From: Rhodobiaceae bacterium
GTDB lineage: Bacteria; Pseudomonadota; Alphaproteobacteria; Parvibaculales; Parvibaculaceae
Assembly: GCA_021404525.1 (NCBI GenBank)
Contig: JAAWWE010000003.1
Span: 62,001-126,000 of the forward strand
Length of the DNA stretch: 64,000 nt
Direction of reading: 5' to 3'
The position numbers and the translations under genes were made by a program. How positions within the stretch are numbered: position 1 is the stretch's first letter; each line of letters opens with the position of its first letter. Below, one piece after another: positions 53,616 to 62,852 of the stretch. A model generated the notes under the pieces. It worked only from the letters and a program-made list of their open reading frames with translations. It was not told where the DNA came from and ran no database searches.

Positions 53616-53996
53616 TTAAGAGTTTTCTGTCGTTGTTCCCCGGCCTCTGGTCCACCCACCAGCCGTGCAGAGCTCCGGCGCCGTGGCTGATAGGATGAGC
53701 CATGCACCGACATCTCTGAGTGATTGTGTTTTGGAGTGTTCGCCGAGACGCGCAATAACCACATTGCCGGCAAAGCCAACGTTCAAAACCGAAGCGCCTG
53801 CATCGTTCACACGGGCGGCAGCTTCATCGAAGGAAATAGAAGGAGCGAAAATCGCGGTTACATCGCGATCAGTTCGCGCGGGCAGCGATTGAAGGAGACT
53901 GACAAAGCCAAGGCCGCAAAGTGCCATCACGCACGGGACGGCTATGGTTCCGCGCGCGTGACTTTTTTCTTGCCCATGTCCTGTCTGTTCCGCCAC
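53616..53996 (-). CDS. Small membrane-anchored hypothetical protein
   Basis: 126 residues from GTG 53996, with AAGGGG about nine bases upstream. One TM segment (VPCVMALCGLGFVSLLQSLP), then a soluble part with IFAPSISFDEAAARVNDAGA and VVIARLGEHSKTQSLRDVGA. The C-terminal half is not recognisable as any family I know. It lies 15 bp upstream of the chemoreceptor gene on the same strand, so a role beside that receptor is the obvious idea. Confidence 0.6.
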   Translation of the reverse strand: MAEQTGHGQEKSHARGTIAVPCVMALCGLGFVSLLQSLPARTDRDVTAIFAPSISFDEAAARVNDAGASVLNVGFAGNVVIARLGEHSKTQSLRDVGAWLILSATAPELCTAGGWTRGRGTTTENS

Positions 53997-54116
53997 CCAG
54001 ATATCCCCTTTTTCTGGTTAGCGTTACTTGTAGGCGGGAAGTGCTAATAAAATGTTCGTTTGAGAGGAGAATCAATGGTTTAGGCAGAAGGTTTATATGT
54101 ACCCAAACCTAAGGGA

Positions 54117-54884
54117 CTAGGAGTTGAACTCCTTTGAGGCCGCTTGAGCGGTTTGGAAGTTGCTGGAGAGTTGGCTTTGGTCCGCATCGGCATAGCTCAC
54201 GGCTCTGTGGAGTGCATTTGCTGTCGCGTTAACTGCTTCTTTGACCATCCGGACGGCAGGTGCGGGCATGCTTGCTGCGGTCCTGGCCATTTCAAGAGCA
54301 GCGTCTACAACCTTTCCGTCTTCAGCAATCTCTTCGATGAGACCCCAATCAAGAGCATGCTCTGCATTCATGCGTTCGCACAGAATACAGATGCGTTTGG
54401 CGCGTGCCGGGCCAACCAGAGTGATAAGACGCGGCAGAGCGCCCCATTGCAGATTGATGCCGATTTTTACTTCCGGGACATAGAGGAAAGCCTCTCGTCC
54501 CATCACACGCCAGTCGAGTGAGATTGGGAGAGCCACACCAGCGCCGACGGCCATGCGTTCAATCGCCGCGATGGTAATTTGGGGCATGTCTTCCCATGCC
54601 TGGCAGAGTCGTACACCGGCGTAATATGTCCGGCGAAGCTCAAGATCAGATTGGGTTCCCGTGAAGCGCTGCTGGCGTTCTTTGAGGTCAATACCGGCGG
54701 AAAAGGCTTTGTCTGTGCCCGTGAGAACAACGGCCTGGGTCTCCAGGTCATCCTGAAACTGGCGGGCGATGTCTGTCAGGTCTGAAATGGCTTGATCATT
54801 GAACGCGTTGAGATTGCCTCCGCGGTCAAAACGGACCAGGGCGACGGGGCCTTGTTTCTCGACTGTGGCGGTTTTCCAGCTCAT
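54117..54884 (-). CDS. Enoyl-CoA hydratase/isomerase family protein
   Basis: 255 residues. Crotonase features: VALVRFDRGGNLNAFNDQAI, the oxyanion loop TGTDKAFSAGIDLKERQQRF, second segment ERMAVGAGVALPISLDWRVM and EVKIGINLQWGALPRLITLV, where the position of the usual catalytic Glu is replaced by Gln/Trp-type residues. It could therefore be an isomerase or another crotonase-type enzyme. Single gene, upstream of the cls gene on the opposite side. Confidence 0.85.
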   Translation of the reverse strand: MSWKTATVEKQGPVALVRFDRGGNLNAFNDQAISDLTDIARQFQDDLETQAVVLTGTDKAFSAGIDLKERQQRFTGTQSDLELRRTYYAGVRLCQAWEDMPQITIAAIERMAVGAGVALPISLDWRVMGREAFLYVPEVKIGINLQWGALPRLITLVGPARAKRICILCERMNAEHALDWGLIEEIAEDGKVVDAALEMARTAASMPAPAVRMVKEAVNATANALHRAVSYADADQSQLSSNFQTAQAASKEFNS

Positions 54885-54959
54885 TTCTTTTCTCCCTGTT
54901 TTCTTTCAGCATGACCAGGCGCAGGTGGTGGCATCAATCGCGATTATGATCCAGGAGGC

Positions 54960-56411
54960 TCACAGATAGGGTGAGAGCAGCCGCGCTGCGTTATCTCTCA
55001 GCTTCACGGAAAGTGGGCGTCCACGCAATGTTGCAACGGTTTCTTGTCGGGCAGTCGCGATTTTTCCATCGATGATTGTTTCGAGCGTGCCCACGAGATC
55101 GGGGCTGAAGCATTCAAGATTGAATTCGAAATTAAGGCGCAGGCTCCTGGGGTCCCAGTTCGCCGATCCGATGGAACACCAGATTCCATCGACTGTCATC
55201 ATCTTTGCATGGTCAAACGGTCCGTCGGTCATCCAAATCTGACAGCCGCTTGATGCCAGTTCATCTAGCAAAGCTCTGCTCGCCCAGGCCATGTAGAAGA
55301 GGTTGTTTTTCTGAGGCAGAACAATATCGACCCTCACCCCCCGCATCGCGGCCAGGGAGAGAGCGGTGATGAGGTCGCTGTCGGGAAGAAAATATGGTGT
55401 GACGATACGGATATGCTGTCTTGCTTCAGACAGGCCGCCAAGAAATGTCCACCGAATGGAGTTGCGGCTCATGTCTGGTCCCGCCGGGAGACCGCGTGCA
55501 ATAACACTCCCCTTGCTTGTCAGTTCGGGCCGCCAAAACTCTCCTACAAGAAGCTCACCCGTGCTGAACCGCCATTCGTGTGCGAAGGCGGCCATCAGAT
55601 GGGCAACCACCGGCCCTTCTACGGCATAGTGAATGTCCCGAATGGGGTGTTTGGCGTCGGGACGCTGCAGATTGCCTGCTGCAATATTCATAGACCCGGT
55701 AAATCCGACCTTCCCATCGACGACCAGGATCTTTTGGTGATTGCGCAGATTGAGGTAGGGCATCTGCCAGGGAAGGAATGAATGAAGAAAAAGGGCATGG
55801 GGAATTTCTGCATCCCGCAATTTCTTGATCATGGATGGAAATGAATACCAGGATCCAACACCGTCAATGAGGACCCGGATCTTCACACCTCGCGCGTCCG
55901 CCCTTGTGAGTGCGTCTAAGAATTGCCGCCCGGCTTCATCATTGTTGAAGATATAGGTGGACAGAGCCACGCTGCTCTCAGCCGCTTCAATCGCCGCAAC
56001 CATGGCGGGGTAGGCGTTTTCGCCATTTCGGAGCACGTCAATGCGGTTCCCGTCGGTGTAGGGAACTTTGGCGATGCGGCGCCCGAGCCGTGCCATCTCC
56101 ACAACCCGTTCGGTGATTTTCCCGTCACTTTCATTTCCAACCAAACCGCGATGGTCAGCAATTTCTACGTCGCCTGTTATATGGCCGCTGCCGCGAAGTT
56201 CTTCGGCGCGGCGGGCAATGCGGTTGATCCCGAAAATGAGATAGATGGCCCAACCGAAGATGGGCAGCAGAATGATGACGCCAATCCATGCAACCGCCGC
56301 CCGCACATCCTGTTTTGTAACAAGGGCATGGCCTGCTGCCGCGATTGTCGCTGCGAGGTTGATGAGCCCGAGGAAGACGGGCCATAGTTCAAGACTTGCT
56401 TGTGGCTCCAT
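54960..56411 (-). CDS. cls: Cardiolipin synthase (PLD family)
   Basis: 483 residues. Two N-terminal TM helices (about 10-60: VFLGLINLAATIAAAGHALV, AWIGVIILLPIFGWAIYLIF), then two phospholipase-D HKD motifs: LRNHQKILVVDGKVGFTGSM and FDHAKMMTVDGIWCSIGSAN. Joins two phosphatidylglycerol molecules to make cardiolipin at the inner membrane. Length and layout match bacterial ClsA. Confidence 0.92.
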   Translation of the reverse strand: MEPQASLELWPVFLGLINLAATIAAAGHALVTKQDVRAAVAWIGVIILLPIFGWAIYLIFGINRIARRAEELRGSGHITGDVEIADHRGLVGNESDGKITERVVEMARLGRRIAKVPYTDGNRIDVLRNGENAYPAMVAAIEAAESSVALSTYIFNNDEAGRQFLDALTRADARGVKIRVLIDGVGSWYSFPSMIKKLRDAEIPHALFLHSFLPWQMPYLNLRNHQKILVVDGKVGFTGSMNIAAGNLQRPDAKHPIRDIHYAVEGPVVAHLMAAFAHEWRFSTGELLVGEFWRPELTSKGSVIARGLPAGPDMSRNSIRWTFLGGLSEARQHIRIVTPYFLPDSDLITALSLAAMRGVRVDIVLPQKNNLFYMAWASRALLDELASSGCQIWMTDGPFDHAKMMTVDGIWCSIGSANWDPRSLRLNFEFNLECFSPDLVGTLETIIDGKIATARQETVATLRGRPLSVKLRDNAARLLSPYL

Positions 56412-56455
56412 GTCTCTAACTTAAGCGTCGGAGACAGGAGATGTCATGCATTGAG

Positions 56456-58525
56456 TTAAAAGCGCACAGATGCGCCGATTTGCAATGCACGGTCTTCACC
56501 CGGAAAGAAGCGCTCAACGGCATTTCCGCCGCGCACAATGATATCTGCGCGATCGGCAAACCGGGTGTCTGCGAGGTTGGTCACGCTTGCATAGAGACCA
56601 AGGGCATCCGTTACGTCAAATTGGCCACGGAGGTTTAAAAGGTCATGTCCCTCATATGTTGAGGTGTTGCCAGGGTCCATGGCGTAGCTTCCGACATGAA
56701 CCCATTCCAGTTCCGCGCGGGCCCGGCCCTCGAGGAAGGTGTAGCCAAGGCGGATATTGGCAAGCGTTCGGGGGGCCGTATCGACATCGTCGCCGGATGC
56801 AATGGCGTTGGCAGGGTTGGTTGCTGCTCGGTCAAATGCATATTTGTGGACGGCGTAGGTGGCTGAGCCTGAAAGGTCAAAGCCCGCGCCCAGTGGTGCG
56901 AAGGCTTCAAGTTCGACTCCATAGTGTTTTGTTTCGCCATTTGGCACGTTCAGGCGGGCAGAATCTCGAAAGAAGAAGTTGCTCTTCTCCATATAGTAGC
57001 TGGCAAGTTCATAGCTCACCCCATGAAGATTGCCGCGTGCGCCCAGTTCAATACTGTCGGTGCGTTCGCTTTCCACCTGACCGGGAATTTGATTGTCCTG
57101 GAGGCGATAAAGATCTGTGGTCTGCGGTGCGCGTGCACCGCGTGCCAGGTTTGCAAAGCCAGTGACATTGTCATTGAAAGCGTGGGTGATCCCGAGTTTG
57201 GGGGTCACGTCAAAAAATTCGTCTATGCGATCAGGAGTGCGCTGAAAGCGCCCGACCGTGTTGTCGGGTGCGTTGTTCGTATAATCGTAACGCGTATATT
57301 CAACACGTGCGCCAGCGGTCAGCTTTGTCGCGTCAGACAGTGACCACACAGAGTGAATGTAGGGTGCTGTGACCAGAGCTTCGACGTCATAGTCATAGTG
57401 CAGCCCTTGCACAAAAGCCCCGAAGACGGTTGGGCCGGTTTGAAACTCTCGGAGCGATCCTTGCGTATATTCCAGGTCTGTTCCGAAAATGATCTGATGT
57501 CCCCCATCCAGGTTCATGAAATAGGCAGATTGTACCCCAGTGCTCCAATGCCTGTTTTCTTCAAGCGCGTCGCCTGGCAGGAAGTGCAAGAGAAAGTCCA
57601 TATCGTTGACGCGTGCATAGGGTGTTATGGCGAGTGAATTTCCATTGTCCAAACCACGCTCCCAACGTACGGCCATACGAGTCGACCAAGTGTCGCGGAA
57701 AGCTTCCGGGTTCGGGTTGGTTTTGCGCAACGCGTCTACTTTGTAGGCATCGTTGCCTTCAACGAAACCAGCTGTTTCCTGATTGAGGTTCTGTCCCGAC
57801 AGTGTTGCGCGGATATAGTCCCGCGCGCCACTATAGTCGTATCTCATCTGGAACTTCTGCTGTCCGTAACTTGAATTGGCGCGGAAGCCGTCGCTGTCTT
57901 CGGCGAGCTCGAAACTTGTCCGTGCCGCATGATTGCCTTCACCGCCGCTTGCGGTTCCAAAAACATTCAGAAGGCCGTGTGGGCCGACCCGGGTGCGCAA
58001 CTCTCCTTCAGGTTCGATTGTCGGCGCTGCGGAGAGCACGTTGATCAATCCGTGGACAGCGTTTGAGCCGAAGCGGGCGCTAGCAGGGCCGCGAACAATT
58101 TCCACGCTGTCGGCTGCCGCAATGAAACTGTCAAAGAGGCCATTGACGTTTGCAAAGCCAGGTGCGCGATACGGAATGCCGTCTTCCAGATAAAGGAAAG
58201 ACCCGGCCCCGGCGCCACCTGTGAGAACGGGAGACCGGATCGCGGTCAAATGCTCCTGCCCGGATCCATGCTGTACAAAAACACCCGGCGCACGGTTGAC
58301 GACTTCGCTCGGATGGTTTGGCGCGAGCAGCTCAATGTCGCCGCTGTCGATTTTGGAAATATTGCTGGGGTGGGTGGCCCGTCTGGTGCCTTCGCCGGTG
58401 GACGTGACGACCAGCTCGTCCATGAGAATCGGTTCTTCTGCAGCGTTGACCGCGAGGGGTACAAGCGCAGAGATAAGAAAACTCACTGCGGTGGCTGACC
58501 CACCGAAACGCAACTTTGATGACAT
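56456..58525 (-). CDS. TonB-dependent outer-membrane receptor
   Basis: 689 residues. Signal peptide ending PLAVNAAEEP, TonB box MDELVVTSTGE, plug domain (HPSEVVNRAPGVFVQHGSGQ, GPASARFGSNAVHGLINVL) and a 22-strand barrel ending in Phe (ALQIGASVRF). Imports an iron complex, vitamin or other large ligand; the specific ligand cannot be read. No cobalamin riboswitch or clear Fur box was seen in the upstream gap. No TonB-ExbBD or periplasmic transport genes are adjacent. Confidence 0.9.
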   Translation of the reverse strand: MSSKLRFGGSATAVSFLISALVPLAVNAAEEPILMDELVVTSTGEGTRRATHPSNISKIDSGDIELLAPNHPSEVVNRAPGVFVQHGSGQEHLTAIRSPVLTGGAGAGSFLYLEDGIPYRAPGFANVNGLFDSFIAAADSVEIVRGPASARFGSNAVHGLINVLSAAPTIEPEGELRTRVGPHGLLNVFGTASGGEGNHAARTSFELAEDSDGFRANSSYGQQKFQMRYDYSGARDYIRATLSGQNLNQETAGFVEGNDAYKVDALRKTNPNPEAFRDTWSTRMAVRWERGLDNGNSLAITPYARVNDMDFLLHFLPGDALEENRHWSTGVQSAYFMNLDGGHQIIFGTDLEYTQGSLREFQTGPTVFGAFVQGLHYDYDVEALVTAPYIHSVWSLSDATKLTAGARVEYTRYDYTNNAPDNTVGRFQRTPDRIDEFFDVTPKLGITHAFNDNVTGFANLARGARAPQTTDLYRLQDNQIPGQVESERTDSIELGARGNLHGVSYELASYYMEKSNFFFRDSARLNVPNGETKHYGVELEAFAPLGAGFDLSGSATYAVHKYAFDRAATNPANAIASGDDVDTAPRTLANIRLGYTFLEGRARAELEWVHVGSYAMDPGNTSTYEGHDLLNLRGQFDVTDALGLYASVTNLADTRFADRADIIVRGGNAVERFFPGEDRALQIGASVRF

Positions 58526-58643
58526 TTACTCTCCCCCAAGCCGCCCAAAAGCGCGGCTTTTCCCGCCGCTGCAGCTTTCTCCTTGCCTTTTGTTAGAGGA
58601 TCGGCGGACTCTTTTCAAATAGGACACTTAATGGATCTTGCCC

Positions 58644-59471
58644 ATGTTTCCGATCGCAGACGATAACCCCACCCATTCTTCGCCGATTGTGACGTGGTTT
58701 CTTATCGCCACCTGTATCGCCATCTTTGTCTGGCAGTCATCGTTACCAGATAGTGCGGTGGAAACTGTTTTCATTACTTATGGTGCTATCCCGGCCAATA
58801 TTTTTGGCCCGCCCACGGGAGCGGTTCTTCCCTTTCCGCCAGAAATGACCCTTCTCAGCAGTCAGTTTCTGCATGGCGGGCTCATGCATCTGGGGGGCAA
58901 TATGCTCTATCTCTATATTTTCGGGGATAATGTGGAAGCGGCCATGGGGCATTTGCGATTTTTGGCCTTCTACCTGGTCGCGGGCATTGCTGCTGCGCTT
59001 ACCCATGGGGCGCTTGCTCAGGCGTCCGGCATTCCGATGATCGGGGCCAGTGGCGCAATTTCAGGTGTGCTTGGCGCCTATCTGTTGCTCTACCCGCATG
59101 CGCGGGTGCGTATCTTGTTTCTTCCTCTGCCCATTCCGTTTTTTAAGATTTTTGCCGTTCCTGCGATCATTGTACTGGGGATCTGGTTTGCCATTCAATT
59201 TGTCAGCGCTGCCTATAGTTCACCCGAGGGTGGGGGTGTTGCCTTCTGGGCGCATGTTGGCGGGTTCATCGCTGGCATGGTTTTACTGCCGCTGTTTAAG
59301 CAGCGGGGCGTTCCCTATTGGCAATCGCCGTCAGCCGAAGTGATTGATACGCGGCGAAAACCTGGTCGCTGGACGCGGATCGGCGCTGGTGAAAATCGCT
59401 CAGATGAAGTGTCATCCGATGCGCCAATCCGTCGGAAGCGGGGACCTTGGGACAGAACGAGCGACGACTAA
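58644..59471 (+). CDS. Rhomboid family intramembrane serine protease
   Basis: 275 residues from ATG 58644 (a TTG two codons upstream is an alternative). About six TM segments with HGGLMHLGGNMLYLYIFGDN, catalytic Ser in GASGAISG (near 134) and catalytic His in FWAHVGGFIAG (near 203). Cuts transmembrane proteins within the membrane. A charged Arg/Lys-rich C-terminal tail (about 225-275) goes beyond the minimal fold. Convergent with bfr, 5 bp apart. Confidence 0.9.
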   Translation: MFPIADDNPTHSSPIVTWFLIATCIAIFVWQSSLPDSAVETVFITYGAIPANIFGPPTGAVLPFPPEMTLLSSQFLHGGLMHLGGNMLYLYIFGDNVEAAMGHLRFLAFYLVAGIAAALTHGALAQASGIPMIGASGAISGVLGAYLLLYPHARVRILFLPLPIPFFKIFAVPAIIVLGIWFAIQFVSAAYSSPEGGGVAFWAHVGGFIAGMVLLPLFKQRGVPYWQSPSAEVIDTRRKPGRWTRIGAGENRSDEVSSDAPIRRKRGPWDRTSDD

Positions 59472-59476
59472 ATGGT

Positions 59477-59953
59477 CTATTCGCCGACTTCCATCTGTGA
59501 TTGCTGGTAGTTCTCCAGGCCAACACGATTGATCAGATCAAGCTGGGTTTCCAGGAAGTCGATATGTTCCTCTTCATCTTCGAGAATGCGCTCGAAAATC
59601 TCGCGGGACACAAAGTCGGACACACTCTCACAATAGGCGATTGCCTCTTTATAGAATTTGTGTCCGTCATGCTCAGCCGCCAGGTCTGACTCCAGACATT
59701 CCTTTACATCTTCGCCGATGCGCAGGCGGTGCAGATCCTGGAGATTGGGAAGGCCCTCAAGAAAGAGAATGCGTTCTATCAGCGTGTCCGCATGCTTCAT
59801 CTCGTCGATCGATTCTTCATACTCGACCTTACCGAGCTTCTTTAGGCCCCAGTTGTCGAACATGCGCGCATGAAGGAAATATTGGTTGATCGCTGTGAGC
59901 TCCAGCTTGAGGGCGCCATTGAGAAATTCGAGTACTTTTTTGTCGCCTTGCAT
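59477..59953 (-). CDS. bfr: Bacterioferritin
   Basis: 158 residues from ATG 59953; the frame extends to 60019 but the extra residues do not match ferritins. Four-helix ferritin: [40 protein letters not shown] with the ferroxidase Glu/His and the haem-binding Met (near 52), and [17 protein letters not shown]. Stores iron with haem bound at the subunit interface. bfd lies upstream on the same strand, 107 bp away, with a Fur-like box before it. Confidence 0.93.
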   Translation of the reverse strand: MQGDKKVLEFLNGALKLELTAINQYFLHARMFDNWGLKKLGKVEYEESIDEMKHADTLIERILFLEGLPNLQDLHRLRIGEDVKECLESDLAAEHDGHKFYKEAIAYCESVSDFVSREIFERILEDEEEHIDFLETQLDLINRVGLENYQQSQMEVGE

Positions 59954-60060
59954 GAGGGTCTCCTTCAGAACGAGCATGTCCAGTCGGCCACGTTTGGAAC
60001 GTGGGCCTGTCCGGCACAATCCCGGATTACATTTAGGAAAACAAGGCTTTAGGCGACTTG

Positions 60061-60273
60061 TTAGTCAGCCGCGATTGCAAGGTCCGGAGAGGATGACGCG
60101 ATGGCCTGCAATTGCGATGCGGTGCGAACTTTGTCGCGCATGTGATTGACGCATGAGCCGCACCTTGGCGAGCAGCCATGATGCTTAAAGACGTCAGAAA
60201 CAGTTGTGGCACCCTGAGTCAGAGCGTCATCCACCTTCTCATCATTTAATGCGTTACAGATACATGCGTACAT
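60061..60273 (-). CDS. bfd: Bacterioferritin-associated ferredoxin
   Basis: 70 residues from ATG 60273 (ATG 60288 is an alternative). [2Fe-2S] BFD domain with [10 protein letters not shown] (CxC) and [15 protein letters not shown] (CxxC). Reduces Bfr-bound iron so it can be released. Followed by bfr on the same strand, and preceded by a Fur-like box, as expected for an iron-controlled release/store pair. Confidence 0.9.
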   Translation of the reverse strand: MYACICNALNDEKVDDALTQGATTVSDVFKHHGCSPRCGSCVNHMRDKVRTASQLQAIASSSPDLAIAAD

Positions 60274-60316
60274 GCGAATGCCTGTCATTTTCGTCTGACA
60301 GGAGTTTTACGGACTT

Positions 60317-60331
60317 TAAGAATGATTGTCA
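60317..60331 (-). promoter_or_regulatory. Candidate Fur box upstream of bfd
   Basis: On the minus strand TGACAATCATTCTTA matches the 7-1-7 Fur consensus TGATAATNATTATCA at 12 of 15 positions. It lies 44 bases before the bfd start, a normal promoter distance. Control by Fur or a related alphaproteobacterial iron regulator is inferred. Confidence 0.5.
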
Positions 60332-60434
60332 ATTACATTGGATATTTTGTGCGGGAATGGGTGCCTACGCCGTGCCTTCGATCGAATCACGCATTTCCCT
60401 ATGAAAAACAGGGGTTTAATTGGCGTTTGCGGCG

Positions 60435-61406
60435 CTAAATTACGCCGGCACGCAGGAAATCATGGATATGAACAAGGCCCACCGGTTTGGCTTCATCCAC
60501 GATAAAGATGCTGGTGATCTGGCTTTCGTTCAGGAAGCTCAATGCTTCTGACGCCAGCGTGGATGGTGCGAGCACTTTGGGATCAGCCGTCATGATGTCA
60601 GAGACTGGTTTGGATAGCAGATCTGCCCCCATATGACGGCGCAGGTCGCCGTCCGTAATCAGACCGATCAAGGCGCCATCCGGGCTGGTGACGCCAATGC
60701 AGCCCAATCCTTTGCGTGTCATGATGACCAGAGCGTCGCTCATGAGCGTGTCGGGTGAGGTTACGGGAAGCTCTTCGCCGCTATGCATGATGTCGCTTAC
60801 ATGCGTGAGCATTGCGCCCAGTTTTCCGCCGGGATGGAAATCGCGAAAGTTACCTGTGTCGAATCCGTTGCGCTCCAACAAGGCGGTGGCCAGGGCATCC
60901 CCGAGTGCCAGTTGCATTGTGGTGGATGTTGTGGGCGCCTGGAGGCCGTTGGGACAGGCTTCGGCGACCTTCGGCAAGAGGAGTGCGATATCCGCAGCTT
61001 CTGCCAGCGCGCTCTCGCTTCCGGATGTCATGGAGATCAGCGGTATGGCAAAGCGTTTGGTGTAGCTGATGAGATCGCGGAGTTCGGCTGTTTCGCCTGA
61101 CCAGGATAGCGCGAGCACGACATCATTTTTGGTGATCATGCCCAGATCACCATGACTTGCTTCGCCTGCATGAACGAAGTTGGCCGGTGTGCCGGTTGAG
61201 GCAAGGGTCGCTGCGATCTTTTTCCCTATATGGCCGCTTTTGCCGATACCTGAAACAATGACCCTGCCTGTAGCCGTGCCCATTGTCTCAACGGCGTTAA
61301 TAAATGGCTCGCCCAATGAGGCGATCAGGGCCTCAATCCCCTCGACTTCGAGCTCCAGCGTTCGACGCGCCGTTTGAAGATAGGGGTGTGGGTCTTTGCT
61401 CGCCAT
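60435..61406 (-). CDS. kdsD: Arabinose-5-phosphate isomerase (KpsF/GutQ/KdsD)
   Basis: 323 residues. SIS domain (about 40-170) with VSGIGKSGHIGKKIAATLAS, HAGEASHGDLGMI and LALSWSGET, then the family-typical GNFRDFHPGGKLGAML and two CBS domains (about 205-323). Converts ribulose-5-phosphate to arabinose-5-phosphate, the first step to KDO for lipopolysaccharide. Its divergent neighbour encodes an outer-membrane barrel. Confidence 0.93.
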   Translation of the reverse strand: MASKDPHPYLQTARRTLELEVEGIEALIASLGEPFINAVETMGTATGRVIVSGIGKSGHIGKKIAATLASTGTPANFVHAGEASHGDLGMITKNDVVLALSWSGETAELRDLISYTKRFAIPLISMTSGSESALAEAADIALLLPKVAEACPNGLQAPTTSTTMQLALGDALATALLERNGFDTGNFRDFHPGGKLGAMLTHVSDIMHSGEELPVTSPDTLMSDALVIMTRKGLGCIGVTSPDGALIGLITDGDLRRHMGADLLSKPVSDIMTADPKVLAPSTLASEALSFLNESQITSIFIVDEAKPVGLVHIHDFLRAGVI

Positions 61407-61598
61407 TTTCTGCTATCCAGGGCCAAAATCGGCCTCATCTGCGGTTTCTTTCCGTTGTGCTGAACTCTTGCACCGGTCCTCACGGCTTATAGCAGAGACG
61501 CGGGCGGGCTGTACAAGTGCAACATTTCCTTTCCGGTAACCATTTGGGCGCATGATTAATGAATGCGCCACGGAGCAGAAAATCGCTGGTCTTCCAGG

Positions 61599-62852
61599 AT
61601 GTCGAGCAGGCCCACTCGGGTGGCTGCTTTCGGCTCTTTTGCTGTTGTCATGTTGCTGACCGGTGGTGCGTATGCTGAAGACATTCGGGGCCAGGGTGTT
61701 GCCGAGCGGCAATATGATGCTTACACGGCACGCGGAGTGCGGGTCGGGAGCTTTGTCCTCCGTCCGTCTCTTACGGTTTCAGAAACCTATGACAGCAATG
61801 TCTTCGCCTCAGATACCGCCGAAGTCAGCGACTTCGTAACGGAGATCAATCCCAACGTTGTTTTTGAGTCGGATTGGGCCAATCACGCTTTGAGGCTGGA
61901 GGCTGATCTCGAACAAAGCTTACATGCGTCAGAAGACAGCGAAGACTCCACCGATTGGAGTGTCGGCGCGTCGGGGCGGGTTGATGTGCTCAACAATACG
62001 CAGCTCAGAGCAGGTGTGCTCTATGGGTCGTTGACGGAAGACCGTGGCGAACCAGAAGATATAGGCGCTGCCGCTGAGCCGACCGACTACAGTCTGTTCG
62101 AGGTTTCGGCGGGTGTCACGCAACGGTTCAACCGATTGTCGGTCGATGTTGGGGCGGAATATTCCGAATTGGATTTTGATGATACCCCGCTCATTGGTGG
62201 TGGGTTTGATGAGAATGATGATCGAGACCGGAGCGTACTCGAGATTGCCGTTGAAGTGGGATATGAACTGGTCGCCGATACGATCGTCTTCCTTCGCGGG
62301 ACTTACAATGAACGTGACTATGATCTCGACACGCCAACGGTCGCTGTCAATCGAGATAGTGACGGCTATGAACTTGTTGCTGGGGCTTCATTTGAACTAG
62401 GGAGCCTTGCGACAGGTGAAGTGTTTGCCGGGTATCAGGAACAATCCTTTGATGACCCGAGTTTCTCGCCTGTCTCGGGGGTCGCCTATGGCGCGTCTAT
62501 TGACTGGTATGTGACGCCGCTGACCACCCTACGCTTCAGCGCTGATACTGCGATTGAAGACACCACATCTGGCGGTGCGTCTGCCTTTGAGAGCCAGACG
62601 GTGGGCGTTGGGGTTGATCACGAATTCCTTCGCAACTTGGTTGCCAGTCTCGACATTGAATATACCGAAGAAGATTTCGCCAGCTCTGCCCGCAAAGACG
62701 AGATTTATGATGTCGAGGTTGGGATTGATTATCTGATTGATCAGTTCTTCTCCGTCGGCGTTTTTGCCGGTTATGAAGAACGTGACTCGAGCATTGCCGG
62801 AGACAGTTTCTCGCGTGAGATTGTCGGCGTCCGATTGCGCTCAGCTCTTTGA
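61599..62852 (+). CDS. Outer-membrane beta-barrel protein (BBP2-like)
   Basis: 417 residues from ATG 61599 (ATG 61563 also possible). Signal peptide ending LTGGAYAEDIRG. The mature part is acidic and made of alternating strands (LRPSLTVSETYDSNVFASDT is the typical start of the BBP2/VpsM-like porin group), ending in EIVGVRLRSAL. Such proteins often accompany exopolysaccharide genes. Its last 12 bp overlap the convergent galU gene. Confidence 0.82.
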   Translation: MSSRPTRVAAFGSFAVVMLLTGGAYAEDIRGQGVAERQYDAYTARGVRVGSFVLRPSLTVSETYDSNVFASDTAEVSDFVTEINPNVVFESDWANHALRLEADLEQSLHASEDSEDSTDWSVGASGRVDVLNNTQLRAGVLYGSLTEDRGEPEDIGAAAEPTDYSLFEVSAGVTQRFNRLSVDVGAEYSELDFDDTPLIGGGFDENDDRDRSVLEIAVEVGYELVADTIVFLRGTYNERDYDLDTPTVAVNRDSDGYELVAGASFELGSLATGEVFAGYQEQSFDDPSFSPVSGVAYGASIDWYVTPLTTLRFSADTAIEDTTSGGASAFESQTVGVGVDHEFLRNLVASLDIEYTEEDFASSARKDEIYDVEVGIDYLIDQFFSVGVFAGYEERDSSIAGDSFSREIVGVRLRSAL

